Below are positions 1-7,900 of a stretch of DNA of 64,000 bases, piece by piece. Origin of the DNA: Companilactobacillus furfuricola (GTDB lineage: Bacteria; Bacillota; Bacilli; Lactobacillales; Lactobacillaceae); contig NZ_RHNT01000009.1 in the NCBI RefSeq assembly GCF_003946325.1, positions 1-64,000 of the forward strand. The letters are read 5' to 3'. Numbering within the stretch: position 1 is the stretch's first letter; every line of letters starts with the position of its first letter. A program made the position numbers and the translations under genes. The notes under the pieces were generated by a model. That model did no database searches and had not been told where the DNA came from. It saw only the letters and a program-made list of their open reading frames with translations.

Positions 1-59
1 CTCATGAAAATTGGCATTGAGTATATAAGCCTCTTCTTAAATAAATGCATCAAAATAAC

Positions 60-226
60 CAAACCACGACGAGAACCGGTTTACCGCTTAGTGAAAGACC
101 CAGCTTTGAAACAAGCGAGCGCACCTTGCTCGATTGGTTCAAAGTGGCGTCCATGGCGTTCCGCGGTCGCAATTCCCGGAACCCTCCCAGAACCGGCAAT
201 AAAACCACCACCAAAAAAATTTTTCT
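60..226 (-). repeat. Modular hairpin element M1 (short, truncated copy)
   Basis: On the minus strand this stretch matches element M2 at 16.4 kb almost base for base around the core hairpin TTTGAACCAATCGAGC / GCTCGCTTGTTTCAAA, and the GGAACGCCATGGACGCCA block is also shared. Its left arm is incomplete, so it looks truncated. The flanking bases 227-351 contain no gene and are A/C-rich on the plus strand (about 32% G+T in 241-300 by hand count), as expected if the element is read on the minus strand. The short open frames here are shadows. Confidence 0.7.
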
Positions 227-384
227 AAAACCCATAAAACCCAGTAAAATTACAGAAAAACCACGTAATTTTACATAAAATCCCCAAGCAAATAGTTGCC
301 AAATTTCTCTAAAACAATTAAAATTTCTTTAATAGTCAAAATTAAGTTTGGTTGAACTTGACCAAACGAAGGGAGAATAGCTAT

Positions 385-1122
385 ATGTCGATGATCGAAT
401 TTCGTGACGTCCAAAAGTATTATGGAAAGTTTCACGCATTAAAAGACATTAACCTGGAGATCGATAAAGGGGAAACCGTTGTTTTGATCGGACCCTCAGG
501 TTCAGGTAAGAGTACCTTAGCTCGAAGCGTAAATGGATTGGAACAGATCCAAGAAGGTCAATTGATCGTCAATGGCCATGACATTGCTGACAAGAAAACA
601 GATATCAACCGTATCAGAACTGATGTAGGGATGGTTTTCCAGCATTTTAATTTATATGCTAACAAAGATGTTCTTGAAAATATCATGATTGCACCACGGA
701 TCGTTTTAAAGATGAATGAAGATGAAAATAAGAAGCGTGCTATGGCGCTACTTGATCAAGTTGGCTTGGCTGATAAAGCTCACAATATGCCTTCGCAGAT
801 CTCTGGTGGACAGGCTCAACGTGTAGCTATTGCCAGATCGCTTGCAATGAAACCACGTTGTATGCTTTTTGACGAACCTACTAGTGCTCTTGATCCGGAA
901 ATGATCGACGATGTTTTGGGAGTTATTAAATACGTTACTAGTCAAAGCGATATGACTTCATTGATCGTTACTCACGAAATGGGCTTCGCCCAAGAAGTTG
1001 CTAACCGGGTTATTTTTATGGCCGATGGTCAAATTTTAGAGGATGACAAAACTAGCGAGTTTTTCAAAAACCCTACGAATGAACGTGCTAGACAATTCTT
1101 GAGTAAAATCATTAAGCACTAA
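385..1122 (+). CDS. glnQ: Glutamine/polar amino acid ABC transporter ATPase
   Basis: ATPase subunit of a polar amino acid importer; it hydrolyses ATP on the cytoplasmic face to drive uptake through the two permeases encoded downstream. The 245-residue protein has Walker A GPSGSGKST at 36-44, a Q-loop near Q86, signature SGGQAQR at 140-146, Walker B ending in FDE near 164 and the switch His near 197. The ATG at 385 is preferred over the upstream TTG at 352 because an AAGGGAG ribosome site lies just before it. It opens an ATPase-binding protein-permease-permease operon with short gaps. Family is certain; substrate (Gln, Glu or Asp) is inferred from similarity of all four genes to GlnQHMP. Confidence 0.93.
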   Translation: MSMIEFRDVQKYYGKFHALKDINLEIDKGETVVLIGPSGSGKSTLARSVNGLEQIQEGQLIVNGHDIADKKTDINRIRTDVGMVFQHFNLYANKDVLENIMIAPRIVLKMNEDENKKRAMALLDQVGLADKAHNMPSQISGGQAQRVAIARSLAMKPRCMLFDEPTSALDPEMIDDVLGVIKYVTSQSDMTSLIVTHEMGFAQEVANRVIFMADGQILEDDKTSEFFKNPTNERARQFLSKIIKH

Positions 1123-1139
1123 TAAGGGGAGGGACTACC

Positions 1140-1964
1140 ATGAAAAGACTCAAATACTTTTTAGTATTAGTAATGTCTGCACTCCTCGTTGTTGTGTCGG
1201 TAGGCTGTGGAGCAAAACCACTTTCTCAACAAGATGTTTTGCAAAACGCCAAAGAAGCTAACACGATCATGTGGGGAGTTAAAGCAGATACGAAATTAAT
1301 GGGCTTGATCGACGTTAAAGACGGTCAAACAAAAGGATTCGAAGTTGATATTGCCAAAGCTTTGACAAAGAAGATCCTTGGTAAAAATGGTAAAGCTAAG
1401 TTTGTTACTGTAACTTCGCAATCACGTATCCCATTATTGAAAAACGGTAATATTGACGCCATCATTGCTACAATGACGATCAATGCCGAACGTGAAAAAG
1501 TTATTGATTTTTCTAATTCATATTTTGACGCGGGACAATCTTTACTAGTTAAAGACGGGTCCCCCGTTAAAAAAGTATCGGACCTCAACAATAGAACGGT
1601 TATCGGTGTTGTTGGTTCAAACTCAGTAGAAAATGTTAAGAAGTACGCTCCAAAGGCTAAGGTCTTGCAGCTGCAAGACTACGCTCAAGCTTTAGTTGCG
1701 TTGAAATCTGGTCAAGGTGATGCTTTGACTACTGATAACGTAATTTTAGCCGGTATGGCCGTAGAAAATCCTGGCTATAAAGTCCAAGGTGGCGCCTTTA
1801 CGACTGAACCTTATGGTATTGGTATCAATAAGAACCAACCAGCCTTCAAAAAAGCTTTGAATAAAGCTATCAAAGAAATTGAAGATGATGGTACTTATAA
1901 CAAGTTGATCAAGAAGTGGTTCGGCGACGTTCCTGGATTCGACTATAAGGAGGTGCTTCGCTAA
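1140..1964 (+). CDS. glnH: Glutamine-type ABC transporter substrate-binding lipoprotein
   Basis: Extracellular amino acid binding lipoprotein (274 aa, SBP family 3). A hydrophobic signal peptide ends in a lipobox with the modified Cys at residue 23 (VSVGC). The mature part shows typical family 3 motifs: a KGFEVDIAKAL-like stretch near 60, TINAEREKVIDFS near 120 and EPYGIGINK near 225. It follows glnQ after 17 bases with a GGGGAGGG-type ribosome site, and its TAA overlaps the next ATG (TAATG), so it is translationally coupled to the first permease. Confidence 0.92.
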   Translation: MKRLKYFLVLVMSALLVVVSVGCGAKPLSQQDVLQNAKEANTIMWGVKADTKLMGLIDVKDGQTKGFEVDIAKALTKKILGKNGKAKFVTVTSQSRIPLLKNGNIDAIIATMTINAEREKVIDFSNSYFDAGQSLLVKDGSPVKKVSDLNNRTVIGVVGSNSVENVKKYAPKAKVLQLQDYAQALVALKSGQGDALTTDNVILAGMAVENPGYKVQGGAFTTEPYGIGINKNQPAFKKALNKAIKEIEDDGTYNKLIKKWFGDVPGFDYKEVLR

Positions 1965-2602
1965 TGGGTAGTTTACTAGCAAATAACTGGCACAGCTTCC
2001 TTACTGGATTTGGGTGGACGATCCTTTCAAGTATCGTCGCACTAGTCTTCAGTTTGATCATTGGATCACTGTTCGCCATTATGGAAGTTATGCCGAACAA
2101 AGTTTTACGTATCATCGGTAACGTCTACGTAGAGGTTTTTCGAAATATCCCGTTACTAGTTATTACAATGTTTTTCTACTTAGTAATTCCTTTGTACTTC
2201 GTCAAGATCAATGGATTTACTGCTGGGACGATCGGACTAACGATCTATACTTCAGCCTTCATCGCTGAAACGGTTCGTTCAGGTATCAATTCCGTTGATA
2301 TCGGTCAAATGGAAGCTGCCCGTGCCATGGGGATGACTTATGGACAGGCTATGCGTTACATCGTCTTACCACAAGCTTTTAAGCTGGTTATCCCACCGCT
2401 AGGTAATCAATTTATTAACCTAGTTAAGAATTCATCAGTGTTAGCTTTCGTAGCTGGATTTGATTTGATGTATCAAGGAAATGCGATTGCTTCGCAGACT
2501 TTTGATACGGTTAATACATATATAATTGTCGGGCTATTTTACTTAGTTATCACCTTACCGATCAGTTATTATATGAGACATTTAGAAAAGACTTTGGCTT
2601 AG
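1964..2602 (+). CDS. glnM: Amino acid ABC transporter permease 1
   Basis: Membrane permease (212 aa) of the glutamine-type importer, HisM/GlnP family. It has about five hydrophobic segments and the cytoplasmic EAA loop EAARAMGMTYGQAMRYIVLP near residues 120-140, which docks on the ATPase. It starts inside the glnH stop codon and is followed after 12 bases by a homologous permease, so the channel is probably a heterodimer. Confidence 0.92.
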   Translation: MGSLLANNWHSFLTGFGWTILSSIVALVFSLIIGSLFAIMEVMPNKVLRIIGNVYVEVFRNIPLLVITMFFYLVIPLYFVKINGFTAGTIGLTIYTSAFIAETVRSGINSVDIGQMEAARAMGMTYGQAMRYIVLPQAFKLVIPPLGNQFINLVKNSSVLAFVAGFDLMYQGNAIASQTFDTVNTYIIVGLFYLVITLPISYYMRHLEKTLA

Positions 2603-2614
2603 GAGGAATTAATT

Positions 2615-3268
2615 ATGCAAAATTGGATCGATGCTTATTCAGTTGTTAACCTAAAATTCCTTCTCCAAGGTCTTTGGGTAACAGTTGAAATTTCAATTTT
2701 ATCAGTTATTTTTAGTATGATCTTTGGCTCGATTTTAGGGATCATCCGTTACAGTAAGATCCCATATGTATCCAAAATTGTTGGCTTTATCATTGATATC
2801 ATCAGAAACTTGCCATTACTGTTGATCATCTTTTTCGTATACTTTGGATTGCCTTCAATTGGTTTCAAACCGGACACGATCCCAGCTGCGATCTTAGCAA
2901 TGTCAGTCTTTGAATCGATGATGGTCGCTGAGATCATTAGATCTGGTATCCAAGCGGTTGATATCGGTCAAATGGAAGCTGCTCGTGCCATGGGAATGCG
3001 CTATACACAAGCGATGGTCCACATCGTTTTACCACAAGCTTATAAGAAGATGATCCCGGCTTTAGTTAGTCAATTGATCTCGTTGATCAAGGATACATCA
3101 CTGACAACCATTATCGTGGTACCGGAATTAATGCAGCACGCACAAGTAATTTATGGACAAAATGCCAATTACATTGTGCCAATGTACTTAGCGCTAGCAG
3201 TTTTGTACTTCATCGTCTGCTACGCACTATCGTTAGCTTCCAAAGTTATCGATCGTCGTTTGGCTTAA
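2615..3268 (+). CDS. glnP: Amino acid ABC transporter permease 2
   Basis: Second permease of the importer (217 aa), paralogous to the preceding gene. Its EAA loop (EAARAMGMRYTQAMVHIVLP) is nearly identical to that of permease 1, implying an old duplication. GGAGG ribosome site at 2603-2607. Last gene of the operon. No clear intrinsic terminator is visible before the promoter of the next gene at 3282, so some read-through into the T-box is possible. Confidence 0.92.
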   Translation: MQNWIDAYSVVNLKFLLQGLWVTVEISILSVIFSMIFGSILGIIRYSKIPYVSKIVGFIIDIIRNLPLLLIIFFVYFGLPSIGFKPDTIPAAILAMSVFESMMVAEIIRSGIQAVDIGQMEAARAMGMRYTQAMVHIVLPQAYKKMIPALVSQLISLIKDTSLTTIIVVPELMQHAQVIYGQNANYIVPMYLALAVLYFIVCYALSLASKVIDRRLA

Positions 3269-3281
3269 TAAAAATTTGATG

Positions 3282-3310
3282 TTGACGATAATTAAAATTG
3301 TTGTTATCAT
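3282..3310 (+). promoter_or_regulatory. Promoter of the nhaC T-box transcript
   Basis: TTGACG at 3282-3287 and TATCAT at 3305-3310 are separated by 17 bases, a good SigA spacing, just before the T-box leader. Confidence 0.7.
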
Positions 3311-3311
3311 T

Positions 3312-3546
3312 CAAAATATTAATAAGTGTTTGAATGAAGTAATCCTACATCTGGGTGTAAGAAAGCCGGTGGTTGATGCGAACCGGTCAGGGCGATAGGA
3401 CAGAAATACCAGACATGACTTGGTCATCCAAGCGGAAAGTGCCGTTATCACTAATGAGTGGAGGTCTATTTGTGACCCCAAGTTGGGTGGTACCACGGTT
3501 ACGTCAATCGTCCCTGTTGCAGGAATGCAGCGGAGACGATTTTTTA
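3312..3546 (+). promoter_or_regulatory. T-box leader, probable Tyr specifier
   Basis: tRNA-sensing transcription attenuator. The T-box sequence GGGTGGTACCACGG lies at 3485-3498, and a terminator hairpin (ATCGTC/GACGAT plus T-run) at 3506-3546. In stem I an AGTA loop-E strand faces GAA at 3403-3405, and the lower stem pairs AAGT and GTTTG with CAGAC and ACTT. The triplet TAC at 3407-3409, one base after GAA, reads as Tyr. The two Met T-boxes in this window have the same GAA-N-codon spacing. ATA (Ile) one base earlier is the alternative. Uncharged tRNA(Tyr) would allow read-through into the transporter. Confidence 0.88.
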
Positions 3547-3560
3547 TTTGGAGAAAAATT

Positions 3561-4931
3561 ATGAGGGAAAAAGTAAGTTTCAAAGAATCGATCATTATTT
3601 TATTAGCCATGCTGATCGTGTTAGGGACGAGTGTTATCGGCTTTGGCTTATCACCACAAACACCGGTATTAGTAGTAATTGCCCTGTTGATATTGTGGGC
3701 TAAGATCCGTCACAGTAGTTGGGATAAGATCAACGGAGGAATCATGGAAGGGGTCCAAAACGGGATCGTACCGATCTTTATTTTTATTTTGATCGGTGCA
3801 TTGATCGGGACTTGGATCGCAGCAGGAGTGATCCCATCGATGATGGTCGCTGGTTTTCATATGATCTCGGCCCGTTGGTTCGTGCCATCAGTTTTCCTAG
3901 TATGCGCCGTGATCGGAACATCCATTGGTTCAGCTTTTACCATCGTTTCAACTATCGGTATTGCACTATTTGGAATGGGAACGACTATGGGAGTTGATCC
4001 TGCATTAGTCGCCGGTGCCATCATTTCTGGAGCTATTTTCGGTGATAAATCCTCACCACTTTCAGATTCAACTAACTTGGCAGCGGCCATTGCTGGTTCA
4101 GACTTATTTGCCCACATTAAAAATTTAATGTGGACGACTATCCCAGCTTTCTTTATCTCACTAGTGTTGTACTGGATTTTAGGTATTGGCGAATCAGGTG
4201 CGAAGTTAACTAACATCCAACCAACATTGACGACTTTAACGAGTCATTTTACAGTTTCCTGGTGGGCGATCTTACCAATCATCTTATTGTTTGTCTGTGC
4301 CATCGCTAAAATTCCGGCCATTGCGACATTATTGCTCAACATTACCGTAGCTATCGCAATGATCTTTATCCAAACTCCGGGAATGACCGTCCAAAAAGTG
4401 GCTGGTTACATCGAAAGTGGCTTCGTTTCCAAAACTGGCAATGCCAACGTTGATGCTTTATTGACGCGTGGAGGTATCAGCTCCATGATGGGCACAGTTT
4501 CTTTGATCTTTTTAACATTATCATTAGGTGGACTGTTGATGAAGTTTAATATCATCCAGACTGCAATCACACCACTTGCTAAAAAACTAAAATCATCCGG
4601 ATCCATTATTACAGCAACTATTTTGTCAGGTATCGGCGTTAATATTTTCGTCGGTGAACAATACTTGTCGGTTATTTTACCGGGTAAAGCGTTCAAAGAA
4701 ACTTACAATAAACGTGGCTTAGATAACCTAGCTTTAAGTCGGGTACTGGAAGATGGGGGTACTGTTATTAACTACTTGATCCCTTGGGGTGTTGCTGGGG
4801 CTTTTGCCGCTAATACGCTAGGAGTTTCAACTTTGGAATTTCTACCATTTTGTTTCTTTAGTTTGTTGTCACCAGTTTTATCTATTATTAGTGGATTTAC
4901 TGGTATTGGATTGAAGAAAATGCGTGGGTAG
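3561..4931 (+). CDS. nhaC: NhaC-family transporter (T-box regulated, possible Tyr carrier)
   Basis: Polytopic membrane protein (456 aa, about 11-12 hydrophobic segments) of the NhaC ion transporter family. Family-typical blocks are present: GTSIGSAFTIVSTIGIALFG and GDKSSPLSDSTNLAAAIAGS in the first half, and VLEDGGTVINYLIPWGV near the C-terminus. NhaC members are Na+/H+ antiporters, but T-box-controlled relatives in Firmicutes have been predicted to carry amino acids, and the probable Tyr specifier points to tyrosine. The ATG at 3561 follows GGAG at 3550-3553; an upstream in-frame extension to 3420 lies inside the T-box and is rejected. Substrate is inference. Confidence 0.85.
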   Translation: MREKVSFKESIIILLAMLIVLGTSVIGFGLSPQTPVLVVIALLILWAKIRHSSWDKINGGIMEGVQNGIVPIFIFILIGALIGTWIAAGVIPSMMVAGFHMISARWFVPSVFLVCAVIGTSIGSAFTIVSTIGIALFGMGTTMGVDPALVAGAIISGAIFGDKSSPLSDSTNLAAAIAGSDLFAHIKNLMWTTIPAFFISLVLYWILGIGESGAKLTNIQPTLTTLTSHFTVSWWAILPIILLFVCAIAKIPAIATLLLNITVAIAMIFIQTPGMTVQKVAGYIESGFVSKTGNANVDALLTRGGISSMMGTVSLIFLTLSLGGLLMKFNIIQTAITPLAKKLKSSGSIITATILSGIGVNIFVGEQYLSVILPGKAFKETYNKRGLDNLALSRVLEDGGTVINYLIPWGVAGAFAANTLGVSTLEFLPFCFFSLLSPVLSIISGFTGIGLKKMRG

Positions 4932-4978
4932 AAGCGAGTTTCTTGGGATTCGTTAATAAATGTAATTGGTTATAAATT

Positions 4979-5006
4979 GACGCTGGGATTGGCGTCTTTT
5001 TTTTTT
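4979..5006 (+). terminator. Intrinsic terminator of nhaC
   Basis: GACGC and GCGTC arms with an 8-base loop, followed by ten T residues. Confidence 0.85.
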
Positions 5007-5220
5007 GGAAAAATTTTGGGATTGGGATGATACTTTTTTTGGTATTGTTGGTGTTGAGATAGGAAGTTTTGGCTTTTTTTGGTAAAACTTTTGGTATTTG
5101 GATAGTACTTTTTTTGGTTTGTTGGTAAAACTTGCGGAATTTAGATAGTTCTCTTTAGTTTTGTTAGATAAAATTGCTGCAAATTGGATAGAGCTGTTTA
5201 TTTTTATCCTCAAGGATGTT
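5007..5220. repeat. G/T-rich degenerate tandem repeats
   Basis: No gene. Recurring blocks of the type TTTGGTAAAACTT-TTGGTATTTGGATAGTACT are seen three or four times with drift, at a period of roughly 45-58 bases, very low in C on this strand. It leads directly into repeat R1. Function unknown. Confidence 0.4.
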
Positions 5221-5341
5221 GAAACGAGCTCCAGGCGACAGTGGCCTCCGGTTAACACATGTAGTCGCGGCACGGCTTTGCCGTACCTTGTGCGACTACA
5301 CGCGTTAATCCTCAGCAGCTGACCGTCGCCTTGCGCTCTCT
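5221..5341 (+). repeat. Structured repeat R1 (full-length copy)
   Basis: Imperfect palindrome of about 120 bases. The key stem is GGCGAC (5234-5239) with GTCGCC (5325-5330). An outer GAGC/GCTC pairing, an inner TGTAGTCGC/GCGACTACA stem and the conserved CCTCCGGTT segment complete it. Three other copies (R2-R4) keep the flanks but carry different, equally complementary stems. Together they form an RNA-like or cruciform element unrelated to neighbouring genes. The 120 bases from here to 5460 hold no other recognisable signal. Confidence 0.85.
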
Positions 5342-5460
5342 GTGTTTAAAATATTTTTTTGAAAAATAATTGTTTTTCTTTATCTAATTAGTTCAAAATA
5401 TGGATGTAACTAGGATATGATATAGTTATATGCATTTGATTTATAATAAAATTTTTTAGA

Positions 5461-6411
5461 ATGAAGGTGTGCAAGGTGCGTAGTCCTAGACAGCTTTCGT
5501 ATGAGGATCAGCTTAATTTGTTTGCTGAACGCGGGATGACTTTGGATCCGGATATGCGTGATAAAAACCTCAACGCTATTGAAGCGATTGGATACTATAC
5601 TTTGAAGCAATTTGCTTATCCATTTGCTTATCGGGATGGTTATAATACTCCCGATTATGATGGACTTTCTTTTGACTTTGTTGTTAAACGATACTATCAA
5701 GATAAGAATTTACGGATCAATTTGTTACATGCGATCGAAGATATTGAAGTTTCAATGAATAGTTTGATCTCGCATGTGTTAGGTGATAAATATGGTCCGT
5801 TTGGCTACTTAGAATTTTCCAAATGGGCAGATAAGAATATTTCTAAATATGCTCTAGAAGAAAAACAATTTTATTTCAAAAAGAATCTTTTACGGCAAGC
5901 ATACAATTCCAATATTTTAGATTTGGATTACCGGGAAAATTTGAACGAAGATAAGTTCCCTACGGTTTGGTTAATGACTAATTTGCTGACTTTTGAAACT
6001 ACTTCTACTTTGATCAGATTAATGTCAGATGATAACGTTGAATACTTTACTGATTATTTTAATTGCAATCGTGACGAGTTGGTTTCTTGGTTGGAATGCT
6101 TGAATTTTGTAAGGAATATTTGTTGCCATAATTCCAATTTACTAGATATAACATTATCTACTAGCGCATTACCTCCCCGTGATTTTAAAGATAATTTGTG
6201 GTTTAAAAATATTAACGGTCGGGTCAGCTATACGAATAAGATCGCTTTGATCATCGTGATCGTGGTTCATATGATGTATGCTATTAATCCAAAATATCGT
6301 TTTGATAATATTAAACGATCGTTTACTAGCATTACTCGTGATGTGGACGGTTCTATTGAGAAACTTGGTTTTAAAGATATGGATAGTTTCTACGAAATTT
6401 TCCGTCGTTAG
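5461..6411 (+). CDS. Abi_2/AbiF-like abortive infection protein
   Basis: Protein of 316 aa resembling the Abi_2 family (AbiD/AbiF-type phage abortive-infection proteins). Recognisable parts are the N-terminal LSYEDQLNLFAERGM block, the INLLHAIEDIEVSMNSLI helix and, near residue 223, FVRNICCHN, matching the R-x4-H signature of HEPN ribonuclease folds. Such proteins usually act alone, probably cleaving RNA on phage infection; that role is family knowledge. No SD precedes the ATG at 5461, while AAGGTG at 5464-5469 is well placed for GTG at 5476, so the true start may be five codons later. Flanked by repeat R1 and a terminator; no partner gene is evident. Confidence 0.8.
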   Translation: MKVCKVRSPRQLSYEDQLNLFAERGMTLDPDMRDKNLNAIEAIGYYTLKQFAYPFAYRDGYNTPDYDGLSFDFVVKRYYQDKNLRINLLHAIEDIEVSMNSLISHVLGDKYGPFGYLEFSKWADKNISKYALEEKQFYFKKNLLRQAYNSNILDLDYRENLNEDKFPTVWLMTNLLTFETTSTLIRLMSDDNVEYFTDYFNCNRDELVSWLECLNFVRNICCHNSNLLDITLSTSALPPRDFKDNLWFKNINGRVSYTNKIALIIVIVVHMMYAINPKYRFDNIKRSFTSITRDVDGSIEKLGFKDMDSFYEIFRR

Positions 6412-6422
6412 TTTTTGAATTT

Positions 6423-6448
6423 AGTCGAGCTTGCTCGGCTATTTTTTT
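6423..6448 (+). terminator. Terminator of the abi gene
   Basis: AGTCGAGC/GCTCGGCT hairpin with a 2-base loop followed by seven T residues, 12 bases after the stop codon. Confidence 0.85.
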
Positions 6449-6563
6449 GTTTTATCGACAAAATTATTTCTGATTTATGCATTATATTTTGCATTTTGTT
6501 TACGCAATTTTTAGTTAATGACAAATTCTGTTTTACTAAAGCTATATTGAGAAAATCAAGTAT

Positions 6564-6589
6564 AGAGCCGGTTGTCGGCTCTTTTTTTA
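6564..6589 (+). terminator. Second terminator without an upstream ORF
   Basis: GAGCCG/CGGCTC hairpin with seven T residues. Only about 115 non-coding bases separate it from the previous terminator, so it may end a short RNA starting in between. The rest of 6590-6732 is AT-rich and holds nothing I can name. Confidence 0.7.
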
Positions 6590-6732
6590 TGTTTTTAGTT
6601 CAGAAATAACGTAATTTATAGTTTATGAATGATTTATATTTTAATGAATACTCCCAAAATTTATATATTGTGATGTATAATTATTTTGATGTGTAAACGA
6701 TGTCATTAATATATTGACCATTTATTGTGCTG

Positions 6733-6794
6733 ACTCATCTTTTTGGGAGGAGAATGAGTTGGTATTTTTTGGTTGAGGCTTTTTGGGAGGAGCC
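6733..6794 (+). promoter_or_regulatory. Tandem hairpin pair with repeated loop in surface-gene leader
   Basis: The 14-base sequence CTTTTTGGGAGGAG occurs at 6739-6752 and again at 6779-6792, exactly 40 bases apart. The first is enclosed by ACTCAT/ATGAGT, the second by GGCT/AGCC, so each presents a Shine-Dalgarno-like GGGAGGAG in a loop. It lies 80-140 bases upstream of the secreted protein gene. Protein-binding leader or mRNA stabiliser are possibilities. Confidence 0.45.
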
Positions 6795-6872
6795 GATGTT
6801 GGTTTTTTTGCATATCGTTTTATCAAAAGGGATCTTTTTTTTCTTACTATAAATTAAGGGGATTTTTAAGTT

Positions 6873-7877
6873 ATGAAATTAAAGAAAATTTTGTTGTCTT
6901 CATCTTTAGCTTTAGGAGCTTTGTTGGCCGGAATTGGTTTGGCTGATGGCACAGCTCAAGCAGATGCTGTTGATGATAGCAATACTCATGCTCACATTGA
7001 AAATGTTTCTGCTGATACTAACGTTGAAGATTTGAATTCTGATACTACTGAGGTTTCTGGTGTTTCTGGGGATGCTTCTGCCTCTACTCAAAATCAGGCT
7101 GAGGTTGATGCAGTTTCTACTGCTGATACTAATGAGGCTGGAATTGTTGCAACTTCCACAAGCACTAATAATGAATCAAATAGTTCTACAAATACTACAA
7201 TAAACAAACCTGTAGATACTTCTACAGAAGCTAATTCAGGTATTAAAGATAAAGTTGTTTCTTCTGTTAAATCTACTGCGAAAAACGCTGCTGCCGATTT
7301 TGTTGGTAACGATGTGGTCGCTCCACTGGCTGAAGGCGCTTTGGCTAAAGTTAAACCACTTTCAAACGTTTATGCCGGAGCTACTGGCTTTGTAAAACCT
7401 ACTTCAAATGTTGTCGGTAAAGCTTCTCATGATTTGCAAGATGCTGCAATTGGTGTGGTCGGTGCTTTGCCAGGTGGCAAAATTCCATCTTTGTTGATGA
7501 AATTAGCTCAACCTTTAGACTTAGTTGATAATACTTTAGGCGGAGTTTATGGTCTGGCTACGGGTCAAAATGACTTGATCCCAAATGCTATCGGTAACAA
7601 GGTCTCTTCAGCTATCAAGGGCACAGAGACAACGACCAAGACTACGGCCAAAACAGATTTTTCAGATGGTTATAAAAATTCACGTATTAACGGAACAGTG
7701 ACAGCTAACGTTCAAGCACCTTTGTTCAATGTGATGGAACAACCTGTTAGCCGTTCACTAGGTAAGGGTACTAGTTGGTTTACTGATATTTTAAAAGAAA
7801 ACACTAAATCAGGTGCCCAATATTACCGTGTTTCGACAAACGAATACGTTCGTGCACAAGATGTTCAATTTAGTTAA
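6873..7877 (+). CDS. Secreted SLAP-like surface protein 1
   Basis: Secreted protein (334 aa). Signal peptide of about 31 residues ends in TAQA-DA; residues 32-125 are a Ser/Thr/Asn/Asp-rich low-complexity stretch. The C-terminus (SWFTDILKEN...YYRVSTNEYVRAQDV) resembles one SLAP cell-wall-binding unit, which attaches proteins non-covalently to wall polymers. The middle and C-terminal parts are clearly homologous to the minus-strand protein at 11921-12961 (shared LAQPLDLVDN-LGGVYGL block). AAGGGGA ribosome site; 23 bases before the GH3 gene, so probably co-transcribed. Biochemical role unknown. Confidence 0.8.
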   Translation: MKLKKILLSSSLALGALLAGIGLADGTAQADAVDDSNTHAHIENVSADTNVEDLNSDTTEVSGVSGDASASTQNQAEVDAVSTADTNEAGIVATSTSTNNESNSSTNTTINKPVDTSTEANSGIKDKVVSSVKSTAKNAAADFVGNDVVAPLAEGALAKVKPLSNVYAGATGFVKPTSNVVGKASHDLQDAAIGVVGALPGGKIPSLLMKLAQPLDLVDNTLGGVYGLATGQNDLIPNAIGNKVSSAIKGTETTTKTTAKTDFSDGYKNSRINGTVTANVQAPLFNVMEQPVSRSLGKGTSWFTDILKENTKSGAQYYRVSTNEYVRAQDVQFS

Positions 7878-7900
7878 TCAAAAAATAATGAGGTGAGGAA

